Assembly (NCBI RefSeq): GCF_003428625.2
Contig: NZ_QVQT02000003.1
Span: 612,207-676,206 of the forward strand
DNA: 64,000 bases
Direction: 5' to 3'
Source of the DNA: Paracidobacterium acidisoli
GTDB lineage: Bacteria > Acidobacteriota > Terriglobia > Terriglobales > Acidobacteriaceae
The notes under the pieces are model-generated. The model was given only the letters and a program-made list of their open reading frames with translations. It was not told where the DNA came from and searched no databases. Positions 25,058 to 33,406 of the stretch are shown here, piece after piece (the stretch's first letter is position 1; the number at the start of each line of letters is the position of its first letter). The translations under genes and the position numbers were made by a program.

Positions 25058-26950
25058 GCCGGGCTCGGAGCTGATCTCCGCTTCCTGATCGGGCCTCTCT
25101 TCTTCCGGATTCGAGGGGAAAAAGACGGAAAAGACCGTTCCCTGGCTGATGCCGGGCTGGATTCTGTCGGCCTGCTCGCGGGTGCGGCTGCGCAGGGTGA
25201 CGATGGCCTGATGCTTGCGGATAATCTCGGCGCTGACCCAGAGGCCGAGTCCGGTACCGGTAACATCTTTGGTGGTGTAGAAGGGCTCGAAGATGCGGCG
25301 GCGCGCCTCGGGCGGGATGCCGCAGCCGGTATCGCCCACGGAGATGCGGACACCGGTGAGGCCGCCGTCCTTTGGCGAGTGGGTCCTGCGGACGCGCAGG
25401 CGCAGCGTGCCTCCGGAGGGGCTCATGGCATCGAGCGCGTTCCCGATGAGGTTGGCCAGGAGCTGGCGCATCTCTCCGGCGAAGCAGAAGAGATGGACGT
25501 CCTTGTCATACTCGCGCTCGACGCGCACGTGCAGCGTATTGACGCGGCCCTGATGGAGCCAGAGAACGGAATCGAGCAGCTCGCAGAGGTTGGCCATGGT
25601 GGGCAGAGTGGACTGGCGGTAAAACCGCAGCGTCTGCTGGGTGATCTCGGAGACGCGGGCGACTTCATGCTGGGCGAGATCGGCGAAGCGCGAGGTTTCG
25701 GCATCGAGGGGGCTCTGGCGGATGAGGAAGAGCAGATTGGTCACGGCCTCAAGCGGATTATTGATTTCGTGAGCGATGGAGGCGGCGAGCCGGCCGGCGG
25801 CGGCGAGCTTCTCGGTTTTGCGCAGCGCGTCTTCGGCGCGGCGGCGCTCGGTGGTGTCGACGATGATGGCGCCTACCCAGCGGACGGTCTGAGCGTCGGT
25901 GCGCACCGGATAGACATTGACCAGCCAGTTGCGGGTGAGGCCGGGCTGCGAGGGCAGCTCGCCGTTGAGCTCGAGATCCTGAACCGGCTCGCCGGTGCGG
26001 AAGACCTCTTCGATGGCACGCTCGAGGCGAAGGGCCGCGGGACGGGTAAAGACCTCGTGGACGGTGCGGCCGAGGTGGCGCGCAACGGGCACATCGTTCA
26101 TGCGTGCGAGAAACTGGTTGACGCGCACGAAGCGGCATTTGCGATCGAAGAAGGCAAAGCCGGTGGGCGCGTTGGCGAGCATGGAGTCGAGCAGGGCGAG
26201 AGTTTCGGTGAGGCCGGCGCGCTGCTCCTGCATGGAGGCGACCATCAGGTTGAAGGCCACGGTCAGATCCGCCGATTCCGTTGCCGAGGTGACGGGAAGC
26301 GGAAAGGACGAGATATCTTCGGGATCGCGGATGAGCTGACGGGTGGCCTTCATCAGCACGCCGAGCGGGCGGGCGATGGTTCGCGCCATGACGCTGGCGA
26401 GAATGGTGCAGCCGAGCAGGCCGACGAGGGCGGAGATGAGGGTCACCTTCATCAGCGAGCGGAGCTGGACGCGGTCGTTGGCATCGTCGGGGTAAATCCA
26501 GACGAAGCCCTTCAGCTCCCCGTGAATGCGCACCGGGGCAACGGCCTCATGCGTGCCGGGAGCGGACCAGAAGACGACCGGACCGTGCAGGTCGCGCAGG
26601 TAGCTCATCTCCTGCCCGGTGAGGTTGAGCTTGTTTTCCATGCCTGGCTCGCTGCTCAGCAGGGTCACGCCGAAGGCGTTGGTGATCTGAACGGAGCGGA
26701 TGCTGGGCGCGTCCTGCATGGCGTGGAGGACGGGGACGAGCAGATCGAAGTGACCGGCCTCAAAGTCGGTGCCGGCCTGCACGGCGAGGATGGAGGCCTG
26801 GTATTCGAGGCGATGGTCCATGCGCTCCTGCACGATCTGGCGTTCCTCGCGCACCATGAGCACGCCGAAGACCAGAAGGGCCAGCAGCTCGAAAAAGATC
26901 AGGCCGGCCATCAACTGGCCGCGAATCGTGCGTGGTCTCAGCACTGCCAT
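25022..26950 (-). CDS. Membrane sensor histidine kinase with HAMP and PAS domains
   Basis: The 642-residue kinase has a TM segment at about residues 12-32, an extracytoplasmic sensor region to about 170, a second TM, and HAMP (ARTIARPLGVLMKAT). A PAS domain follows (NAPTGFAFFDRKCRFVRVNQ), then a DHp domain with H394 in IAHEINNPLEA and an HATPase domain with NLIGNALDAMSP and DTGCGIP (GTGLGLW). I chose ATG 26950; the longer frame starts with TTG at 27019 inside the upstream gene. It lies 50 bp downstream of ypdA and probably shares its transcript. No response regulator is adjacent. Its 3' end overlaps the protease gene tail to tail. Confidence 0.9.
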   Translation of the reverse strand: MAVLRPRTIRGQLMAGLIFFELLALLVFGVLMVREERQIVQERMDHRLEYQASILAVQAGTDFEAGHFDLLVPVLHAMQDAPSIRSVQITNAFGVTLLSSEPGMENKLNLTGQEMSYLRDLHGPVVFWSAPGTHEAVAPVRIHGELKGFVWIYPDDANDRVQLRSLMKVTLISALVGLLGCTILASVMARTIARPLGVLMKATRQLIRDPEDISSFPLPVTSATESADLTVAFNLMVASMQEQRAGLTETLALLDSMLANAPTGFAFFDRKCRFVRVNQFLARMNDVPVARHLGRTVHEVFTRPAALRLERAIEEVFRTGEPVQDLELNGELPSQPGLTRNWLVNVYPVRTDAQTVRWVGAIIVDTTERRRAEDALRKTEKLAAAGRLAASIAHEINNPLEAVTNLLFLIRQSPLDAETSRFADLAQHEVARVSEITQQTLRFYRQSTLPTMANLCELLDSVLWLHQGRVNTLHVRVEREYDKDVHLFCFAGEMRQLLANLIGNALDAMSPSGGTLRLRVRRTHSPKDGGLTGVRISVGDTGCGIPPEARRRIFEPFYTTKDVTGTGLGLWVSAEIIRKHQAIVTLRSRTREQADRIQPGISQGTVFSVFFPSNPEEERPDQEAEISSEPGSVAELSGNTPL

Positions 26951-26999
26951 AGCATCAGCGGAAGAAATGATTCCTTCCGAGGGTTCGGAACAGTTCGTT

Positions 27000-28040
27000 T
27001 CAGTCCGCAGAGGACTCAAGCATGGCCGGGGCCGGAAGCTTCTGCTTCAGGTCGTCGGCGATCTGACGGCCATGGAAACGGCCGTTCTCTATAAAAATCT
27101 CGTGGGTGCGAAAGCCGGCGATGATGACGCCAGCCAGATAGATTCCGGGGACATTGCTTTCCAGAGTCTGCCGGTCGCAGGCCGGGCAGTGATCCTGGCC
27201 CTCGATGCGCACGCCGAGAGACTCAAGAAAATCAAAATCCGGATGATATCCGGTCATGGCAAAGACAGCATCGTTCGGGATTCGCTGCTCTCCCCGAGGT
27301 GTGGAAATTGTAACCGCGTCGGGATCGATCCGCGTAACGCGGCTTTCGAAGTGAGCGGTGATTTCGCCGTTTTTGATCCGGTTTTCGATATCGGGAAGTA
27401 TCCAGTATTTGACGTGGCGGTGCATGGAAGCGCCGCGATGCACGATGGTGACGCGGGCGCCGTGGCGCCAGAGCTCGAGCGCGGCGATGGCGGCGGAGTT
27501 CTTGCCGCCGATGATGACGACGTCGAGGTCGAAATACGGATGCGGATCGTTGTAGTAGTGCAGCACCTTGGGCAGATCTTCGCCGGGGATGTCCAGATAG
27601 TTGGGCAGATCGTAGTAGCCGGTGGCGACGATGAGCTTGCGGGTGCGCCAGGTGTGCTCGCGCTCGAAGCGGTCGCGGGTAAAGACATGGAAGCCGCCGT
27701 CGCTGCCGCTGACTCTTTCAACATTCTGATACTGACGAATGTCGAGGGCATAATGCTCCGCCACTTTGCGGTAATACTCCAGCGCCTCGTTGCGGTTCGG
27801 CTTCTGGTTGGGGCTGGGAAAGGGAATGTCGCCGATCTCGAGCAGCTCCGGCGTGGTGAAGAAGGTCATGTGCGACGGGTAGTGAAAAAGTGAGTTGCAG
27901 AGGCAGCCCTTGTCGACGAGCGCGACCCGGAAGCCGGCGCGCTGCGCTTCGATGGCACAGGCCATGCCGGTCGGTCCGGCGCCGACGACGAGCACGTCGA
28001 AAGTTTCGGAGGCCGCGCCCCCGTTTCGCTCAGCGTCCAT
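27000..28040 (-). CDS. ypdA: YpdA-family bacillithiol disulfide reductase-like flavoprotein
   Basis: An FAD/NAD(P)-binding oxidoreductase of the thioredoxin reductase-like fold. The FAD site is VLVVGAGPTGMACAIEA (near residues 16-32), followed by the YpdA hallmark GCLCNSLFHYPSHMTFFTT. A second Rossmann motif, VIIGGKNSAAIAA, lies near 175. YpdA reduces bacillithiol disulfide with NADPH in Firmicutes; bacillithiol is also reported in Acidobacteriota. There is no CxxC redox pair of thioredoxin reductase type. The gene is on the minus strand upstream of the sensor kinase, which suggests a link to thiol or redox stress signalling, but this is only inference. Confidence 0.87.
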   Translation of the reverse strand: MDAERNGGAASETFDVLVVGAGPTGMACAIEAQRAGFRVALVDKGCLCNSLFHYPSHMTFFTTPELLEIGDIPFPSPNQKPNRNEALEYYRKVAEHYALDIRQYQNVERVSGSDGGFHVFTRDRFEREHTWRTRKLIVATGYYDLPNYLDIPGEDLPKVLHYYNDPHPYFDLDVVIIGGKNSAAIAALELWRHGARVTIVHRGASMHRHVKYWILPDIENRIKNGEITAHFESRVTRIDPDAVTISTPRGEQRIPNDAVFAMTGYHPDFDFLESLGVRIEGQDHCPACDRQTLESNVPGIYLAGVIIAGFRTHEIFIENGRFHGRQIADDLKQKLPAPAMLESSAD

Positions 28041-28197
28041 GCTTCCAGCTTAGACGATATGCGAAACAGAGCACAGGGCTCAGGACGCAATGCTCAGAAT
28101 GCAGGGCGGCTCAGGGGCGGCCGGCTTTCTGCAGAACATGCTGTTTCTCCGGCTTCTGATGTGGACTTTCAGGGAGGTGAACTGTACCTTATCGAGG

Positions 28198-29091
28198 ATG
28201 AAGCGCCACCGGTTCCAGGGGCGGGCGAAACCCGGACGCAGGGCCGGTCTGCTGGTGCTTCTCAGCCTTGCCCTGTTCGCGGCGCTGGTTTCGATGCCAA
28301 ACGCCGGTTTGTCGCAGGAGAGCCGCGGATCACCTGCGCCTGTGCCGGCCGCGAGGCCGGCGAACACCGGAATATCGTCTGCCTCCTCTCAGGCCGCTCC
28401 GCTGCAGACGGCGCCGAACGCGACTCGCATCTCCTACACCCGGCTCATCGCCGTACTTTGCTCCGGCCTGCTCATCAGCGCAGCCCGCCTGGCGCGCAAA
28501 TTTCGCCTCTACCGTGGCCTGGGCGTATTCACGAACCCCTATGCGATTCTCTTCCTGATCTTCGGCATCGGTCTGTGCGGCATCCCTGTTACGTCGGAGG
28601 GCACCCTGAAGGCGCTGCCCTTCCTGGGATCATTGGGCCCGTGGATCGCCGACCTTTCCGGGATCGCCGTCGCGCTGGTTCTCCCGGCGATTCGCTTTAA
28701 GCCGAGGACGCAGCCTGCGGGGGACAACCAGATGCGCGATCTTGCGGGCGGATCGAGCTCCAACCCGATCCTCGCCGTGATTGAAGACGCCATCAGCGAG
28801 TGCATTCTCCGGCGCATGCAGAAGGAAGTTGTGGAGGCGTGCCGCCGCTACGACTGGGGCGCGATCCGGCTGGCGGCGGGACGCGCCCTCGAAGAGGAGA
28901 TGACCATCCGGCCGCTGCCGGATGAAAAGTACAACGCGGTGCGCCAGTCGATCGAGAACTTTCAGCCCGACCCCGATCCGCACGCCGACTCCGAGAAGAA
29001 GTACAAAGCTCTTTTCGGCCTTTTGCGCTGGTGCTCCTTTCATCGGCTCCGCAGCAGCCTGGATGCGGCGGCGAGAGAGATCGAGCGATGA
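28198..29091 (+). CDS. Membrane protein of unknown function, translationally coupled to TPR protein
   Basis: From the ATG at 28198 the 297-residue protein has an N-terminal basic stretch and hydrophobic helix (GLLVLLSLALFAALVSM) and a low-complexity A/P linker. Two or three further hydrophobic segments follow (LIAVLCSGLLIS, ILFLIFGIGLCGI, LSGIAVALVLP). The cytosolic C-terminal half is charged, with IEDAISECILRRMQKEVVEA. No known family is recognised. The TGA overlaps the ATG of the TPR gene (ATGA at 29088-29091), so the two are translated together and may form one complex. Upstream alternative starts at 28090 or 28159 are possible; GGGAGGTGA at 28172-28180 lies too far from 28198 to be decisive. 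Confidence 0.65.
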   Translation: MKRHRFQGRAKPGRRAGLLVLLSLALFAALVSMPNAGLSQESRGSPAPVPAARPANTGISSASSQAAPLQTAPNATRISYTRLIAVLCSGLLISAARLARKFRLYRGLGVFTNPYAILFLIFGIGLCGIPVTSEGTLKALPFLGSLGPWIADLSGIAVALVLPAIRFKPRTQPAGDNQMRDLAGGSSSNPILAVIEDAISECILRRMQKEVVEACRRYDWGAIRLAAGRALEEEMTIRPLPDEKYNAVRQSIENFQPDPDPHADSEKKYKALFGLLRWCSFHRLRSSLDAAAREIER

Positions 29092-31370
29092 AGCTCTCGC
29101 AGGTGTTCGGTATCAGCCCGGAGTCTGCGGCGCGGCTTGACTACGCGCAGGTGCGCACGGTTCAGGATCTTGCCGAGGCCGCCGATCTGAAAGAGCTGAG
29201 CGAGCGCAGCAATCTTTCGCTCGACCTGCTGGAACAATGGCAGGGGACGGCGCGAACCAAAGTGGCTGCTGCCCGCCGGCGGCGCAGGCCGCTGGCCATT
29301 CTCGTCGCGGTCACCGCCATTCTGGTCGTCACAATTGCCGTCCGGTCTTACAGGACCCACAGGCTTAACAAGGCGGTCGTCCACTATAACCGCGGAAACG
29401 AGCGATTCGAGAAAAAAGACTACGCCGACGCCATTACCGAATACCGGAAGGCTCTGGCTCTGTATCCCGATTTCGCCAACGCCCACTATAGCCTCGCCGC
29501 AGCCCTGAACAACAAAGGCAACTACGACGGCGCTGTCGCTGAGTACCGGAAGACGCTGGCCATGAAGCCCGGTTACTCCGAGGTGCCGGAGCTGTTTCCC
29601 GGTTATGGGGAGGTTCAGGCTCACTTCAGTCTCGCCAACGCTCTGAACAACAAAGGCGACTACGACGGCGCTGTCGCTGAGTACCGGAAGGCGCTGGCGC
29701 GAGATTCCGATTACGCAGACGCCCACTTCGGCCTCGGCAATGCCCTGAACAATAAAGGCGACTATGACGGCGCTATCGCCGAGTACAGGAAGGCGTTGCT
29801 CCTGGATTCCGGCGACAAGAGTGAAATCCACCTCAACCTCGGCAACGCGATGTACAACAAAAACGACTACGACGGAGCTATCGCAGAGTACCGGAAGGTT
29901 CTGGCGCTGAAGCCAAAGGATGCCGATGCGCACAGCAACATCTGCAATACCCTGAACCAGAAAGGCGACTACGACGCCGCCATCGTCGAGTGCAGAAAAG
30001 CGCTGCTCCTTAACCCCGATCACGCTTATGCCCACAGGAATCTGGGCATCGCCCTGGGTAACAAAAGCGACCACAAAGGGGCTATTTCCGAGTACCGGAA
30101 GGCGCTGGAGCTGAATCCCGACGACGCCTACGCACACAACAGCCTTGGCTATGCCCTGTATCAGAAAGGCGACCTTGACGGCGCCATTGCCGAGTATCGA
30201 AAGGCGCTGGCTCTGAAGCCCGACTTTGTCATCGCTTATGACAATCTCAGCATCGCTCTGGACGATAAAGGCGACTACGACGGAGGCATTGCCGAGTACA
30301 GGAAAGCGCTGAGGCTGAAGCCTGACGACGCCTACGTGCACAACAGCCTCGGCTACGCCCTGTATAAGAAAGGCGATCTCGATGGCGCTGTCGCCGAGTA
30401 CCGGAAGGCTCTGGCTCTGAAGCCCGACTTCGCCCTGGCTCATGACAATCTCGGCATCGCCCTGAGCGAGAAAAGCGACTACGCCGCCGCCATCGCCGAA
30501 TACCGGAAGGCTCTGGCTCTCAAACCCGATTACGCCGCCGCCCACAATAACCTCGGCTACGTCCTGTACAGCAGAGACGACGATGACGAGGCTATCGCTG
30601 AGTACCGGAAGGCGCTGGCCCTGGATTCCGGCGAGGCTCTTTACCATATCAACCTCGGCGATGCCCTGGGCGACAAAGGCCGCTATGACGAAGCCATTGC
30701 CGAATACCGGAAAGTGCTGGCTTTGAAGCCGGACGCCGCCGACGCGCACACCAGTCTCGGCGATGCCCTGGACGGCAAAGGCGATCACGACGGCGCCATG
30801 GCCGAGTATCGAAAGGCTCTGGCTCTGAAGCCCGACGACGCCTACGCCCACAAAAACATCGGCTACGTTCTGAATGAGAAAGGCGACCACGACGGCGCTG
30901 TCGCCGAATACCGGAAGGCGCTGGCTTTGAAGCCGGACGAGGCCGATGCCTGTATCAACCTTGGCGACGCTCTGTACGACAAAGGCGACCACGAGGGTGC
31001 TGTCGCCGAGTACCGGAAGGCGCTGGCCCTGAAGTCAGACGAGCCTGTTTACCACATCAGCCTCGGCGATGCCCTGGACGGCAATGGCGATCACGACGGA
31101 GCCATCGCCGAATACCGGAAGGCGCTGACTCTGAAGCCCCGCAAGGCCATCTATCACCTCATTCTCGGCCGGATACTGGGCGATAAGGGCGATTACCGGG
31201 AAGCCATCGCCGAGTACCGTAAGGCGCTGGCTCTGGAGTACGGCCTTGACCTGCCCCACTACGGCATCGGTCTGGCGCTGGCAGGCATGGGCAGAAGGCA
31301 GGAAGCTGCGCGGGAATTTCAGAAGGCGAACCGCCTCGATCCCGGTTTGAAGCCGCAGCCGCCGAAATAA
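29088..31370 (+). CDS. Membrane-anchored TPR protein with N-terminal helix-hairpin-helix-like domain
   Basis: The 760-residue protein begins with about 60 residues resembling a DUF4332-type helix-hairpin-helix domain (QVFGISPESAARLDYAQV, TVQDLAEAADLKELSERSNL). A basic RRRR stretch and one TM segment near 67-86 follow, then a long array of 34-residue TPR units (about 107-745). I count 19 units with the core G-D-Y-D-G-A-I-A-E-Y-R-K-A-L-A-L-K-P-D, many almost identical. The near identity extends to the DNA (102-bp period), pointing to recent expansion by recombination. It overlaps the upstream membrane protein gene by ATGA. A protein-binding scaffold on the outer face of the inner membrane is the likely role. 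Confidence 0.85.
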   Translation: MKLSQVFGISPESAARLDYAQVRTVQDLAEAADLKELSERSNLSLDLLEQWQGTARTKVAAARRRRRPLAILVAVTAILVVTIAVRSYRTHRLNKAVVHYNRGNERFEKKDYADAITEYRKALALYPDFANAHYSLAAALNNKGNYDGAVAEYRKTLAMKPGYSEVPELFPGYGEVQAHFSLANALNNKGDYDGAVAEYRKALARDSDYADAHFGLGNALNNKGDYDGAIAEYRKALLLDSGDKSEIHLNLGNAMYNKNDYDGAIAEYRKVLALKPKDADAHSNICNTLNQKGDYDAAIVECRKALLLNPDHAYAHRNLGIALGNKSDHKGAISEYRKALELNPDDAYAHNSLGYALYQKGDLDGAIAEYRKALALKPDFVIAYDNLSIALDDKGDYDGGIAEYRKALRLKPDDAYVHNSLGYALYKKGDLDGAVAEYRKALALKPDFALAHDNLGIALSEKSDYAAAIAEYRKALALKPDYAAAHNNLGYVLYSRDDDDEAIAEYRKALALDSGEALYHINLGDALGDKGRYDEAIAEYRKVLALKPDAADAHTSLGDALDGKGDHDGAMAEYRKALALKPDDAYAHKNIGYVLNEKGDHDGAVAEYRKALALKPDEADACINLGDALYDKGDHEGAVAEYRKALALKSDEPVYHISLGDALDGNGDHDGAIAEYRKALTLKPRKAIYHLILGRILGDKGDYREAIAEYRKALALEYGLDLPHYGIGLALAGMGRRQEAAREFQKANRLDPGLKPQPPK

Positions 31371-31490
31371 AACAGATGCAGAAGGGCTCTGCCCGCTCAG
31401 GCTGTCATTCGGGGACCGGTTCTTCCGCGTCAGGCGGGTTTGGTCGCTCAGAAGCCGGCTTGTATTTACTATGGAGCAGAGAGACGATTC

Positions 31491-33014
31491 ATGGCGACGA
31501 TTCGGCAGGAAGACCTTATTCAGAGCGTGGCGGACGCTCTGCAGTACATCAGCTACTACCATCCGGTGGATTACATTACCAGCCTGGCGAAGGCGTATGA
31601 GCGCGAAGAGTCGCCTGCGGCGAAGGATGCGATCGCGCAGATTCTGATCAACTCGCGCATGTGCGCGGAAGGGCACAGGCCGATCTGCCAGGATACGGGG
31701 ATCGTGTCGGTATTTCTGAAGATCGGCATGGACGTGCGCTGGGACGCGGAGATGACGGTCGAGGAGATGGTGAACGAGGGCGTGCGGCGGGCCTATCTCG
31801 ACCCGGACAACAAGCTGCGGGCATCGGTGCTGGCCGATCCGGCGGGGGCGCGGAAGAACACAAAGGACAATACGCCGGCGGTGGTGAGCATCGAGCTGGT
31901 GCGCGGCGGCGAGGTTGAGGTCACGGTCGCGGCGAAGGGCGGCGGGTCGGAGGCGAAGTCGAAGTTCGTCATGCTGAATCCGTCGGACTCGATCGTGGAG
32001 TGGGTGCTGAAGACGGTGCCGACGATGGGCGCGGGATGGTGCCCGCCCGGGATGCTGGGCATCGGTATTGGCGGCACGGCCGAGAAGGCGATGCTGCTGG
32101 CCAAAGAGTCTTTAATGGACCCGATCGATATCCAGGATCTGATGGCGCGCGGGCCGCAGAACAGGGCGGAAGAGCTGCGCCTCGAGCTGTATCAGAAGGT
32201 GAATGAGCTGGGCATTGGCGCGCAGGGGCTGGGCGGTCTGACGACGGTGCTGGACGTGAAGGTGCGCGATTATCCGACGCATGCGGCGAATCTGCCGGTG
32301 GCGATGATTCCCAACTGCGCGGCGACGCGGCATGCGCACTTTGTGCTGGACGGATCGGGCGTGGCGGAGCTCGAGCCACCGTCGCTCGAAGACTGGCCGA
32401 AGCTGACCTATGACGTTTCGACGGCGCGGAGAGTGGATCTGGACACGGTGACGCGCGAGGACGTAGCGAGCTGGAAGCCGGGCGAGGTGCTGCTGCTGAA
32501 CGGCAAACTGCTGACCGGGCGCGATGCGGCGCATAAGCGGATGACCGACATGCTCAGCCGCGGCGAAAAACTTCCCGTGGATTTCACGAATCGCTTTATC
32601 TACTACGTCGGGCCGGTCGATCCGGTGCGCGAAGAGGTAGTGGGCCCGGCGGGTCCGACGACGGCGACGCGCATGGACAAGTTCACGCGGCAGATGCTGG
32701 AGCAGACGGGCCTGCTGGGAATGGTCGGCAAGGCGGAGCGCGGTCCGGCGGCGATCGAGGCGATTCGCGACAACAGGGCCGTGTATCTGATGGCGGTGGG
32801 CGGCGCGGCGTATCTGGTGTCGAAGGCGATTCGCGGCTCGAAGGTGCTGGCGTTTGAAGACCTGGGCATGGAAGCGATCTACGAGTTCGAGGTGAAGGAC
32901 ATGCCGGTGACGGTCGCGGTGGATGCGAACGGCACGTCGGTTCACCAGACCGGTCCGAAGGAGTGGCAGGCGAAGATTCAGAGCCGCATTGCGGGCGTGC
33001 CGATTCTGGCCTGA
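31491..33014 (+). CDS. fumA: Fumarate hydratase, class I (Fe-S)
   Basis: Interconverts fumarate and malate in the TCA cycle using a [4Fe-4S] cluster. The alpha part has RPICQDTGIVSVFLKIG (near residues 63-79) with one cluster cysteine, and MGAGWCPPGMLGIGIGGTAE and PNCAATRHAHF hold the others. The C-terminal beta part has GLLGMVGKAERG and TVAVDANGTSVHQTGP. Alpha and beta are fused in one 507-residue chain, as in FumA/FumB. The ATG at 31491 is chosen because family members begin close to TIRQEDLIQSVADALQYISY; the frame extends upstream to 31440 without support. Stand-alone gene. Confidence 0.94.
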   Translation: MATIRQEDLIQSVADALQYISYYHPVDYITSLAKAYEREESPAAKDAIAQILINSRMCAEGHRPICQDTGIVSVFLKIGMDVRWDAEMTVEEMVNEGVRRAYLDPDNKLRASVLADPAGARKNTKDNTPAVVSIELVRGGEVEVTVAAKGGGSEAKSKFVMLNPSDSIVEWVLKTVPTMGAGWCPPGMLGIGIGGTAEKAMLLAKESLMDPIDIQDLMARGPQNRAEELRLELYQKVNELGIGAQGLGGLTTVLDVKVRDYPTHAANLPVAMIPNCAATRHAHFVLDGSGVAELEPPSLEDWPKLTYDVSTARRVDLDTVTREDVASWKPGEVLLLNGKLLTGRDAAHKRMTDMLSRGEKLPVDFTNRFIYYVGPVDPVREEVVGPAGPTTATRMDKFTRQMLEQTGLLGMVGKAERGPAAIEAIRDNRAVYLMAVGGAAYLVSKAIRGSKVLAFEDLGMEAIYEFEVKDMPVTVAVDANGTSVHQTGPKEWQAKIQSRIAGVPILA

Positions 33015-33026
33015 AGGCGGGAAGGC

Positions 33027-33040
33027 CGCCCGCGGCCTGT
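33027..33040. repeat. GC-rich hairpin between convergent genes
   Basis: Perfect GGCCGC-CC-GCGGCC lies 13 bp after the fumarase stop and 14 bp before the DUF4242 stop on the other strand. It has no T-tract. It may help end transcription in both directions. Confidence 0.35.
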
Positions 33041-33053
33041 TCGCCGGCCCGAC

Positions 33054-33326
33054 CTATTCGCTGGTTGTGGGATCGATGACGGTGCGAATGCGCGAGATAC
33101 GATTGGCGGGAAAGCCGCCTCGCTGCGCGTGTTCGCGGATGGCGTCTTCGCCGGGCGCGATGTAGATGCAGTAGACCTTGTCGCCGGTCACGTAGCTCTG
33201 CACCCACTGAATCTGCGGGCCCATCTCCCGCAGCACGCCGCAGGACTTCTGCGATATGGCCTGCAGCTGTTCCGGCAGCAGATCTCCGGCTCCGGGAATC
33301 TCACGCTCGATGATGAATTTCGGCAT
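33054..33326 (-). CDS. DUF4242 family protein (predicted nickel-binding)
   Basis: The 90-residue protein MPKFIIEREIPGAGDLLPEQ ... YCIYIAPGEDAIREHAQRGG matches the DUF4242 family, small ferredoxin-like-fold proteins, one of which (SCO4226) binds nickel. H in REHAQRGGFPA is the conserved ligand-type residue. The ATG is at 33326. Its ribosome binding site AGGGGG is part of an 11-bp stem (see the regulatory feature at 33332-33357). It lies 80 bp downstream of the secreted protein gene at 33407 on the same strand. The gene converges on fumA. Confidence 0.85.
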   Translation of the reverse strand: MPKFIIEREIPGAGDLLPEQLQAISQKSCGVLREMGPQIQWVQSYVTGDKVYCIYIAPGEDAIREHAQRGGFPANRISRIRTVIDPTTSE

Positions 33327-33331
33327 GCTTT

Positions 33332-33357
33332 CACCCCCTGCTTTTCAGCAGGAGGTG
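33332..33357 (-). promoter_or_regulatory. Hairpin enclosing the Shine-Dalgarno of the DUF4242 gene
   Basis: On the minus strand CACCTCCTGCT, loop GAAA, AGCAGGGGGTG forms an 11-bp stem with one G-U pair. The 3' arm holds the AGGGGG ribosome binding site, which ends 5-6 bases before the ATG at 33326. The tetraloop is of the stable GNRA class. With the stem formed, the site would be inaccessible. It lacks a T-tract, so it is not an ordinary terminator. Confidence 0.6.
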
Positions 33358-33406
33358 ATGATGCTACCGATGCTGCCGTAAATCAACTGCGATCTGCCGG
33401 AGCGGC

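Noticed and set aside
29040-30992. 650-residue open frame antisense to the TPR gene
   Set aside because: It exists only because the repeated TPR units lack stops in that frame; its product is a repeat of complementary codons and the sense strand gives a clear TPR protein.
29400-31350. Regular 102-bp repeats as a possible CRISPR or satellite
   Set aside because: They are in frame and encode TPR units; there are no spacers.
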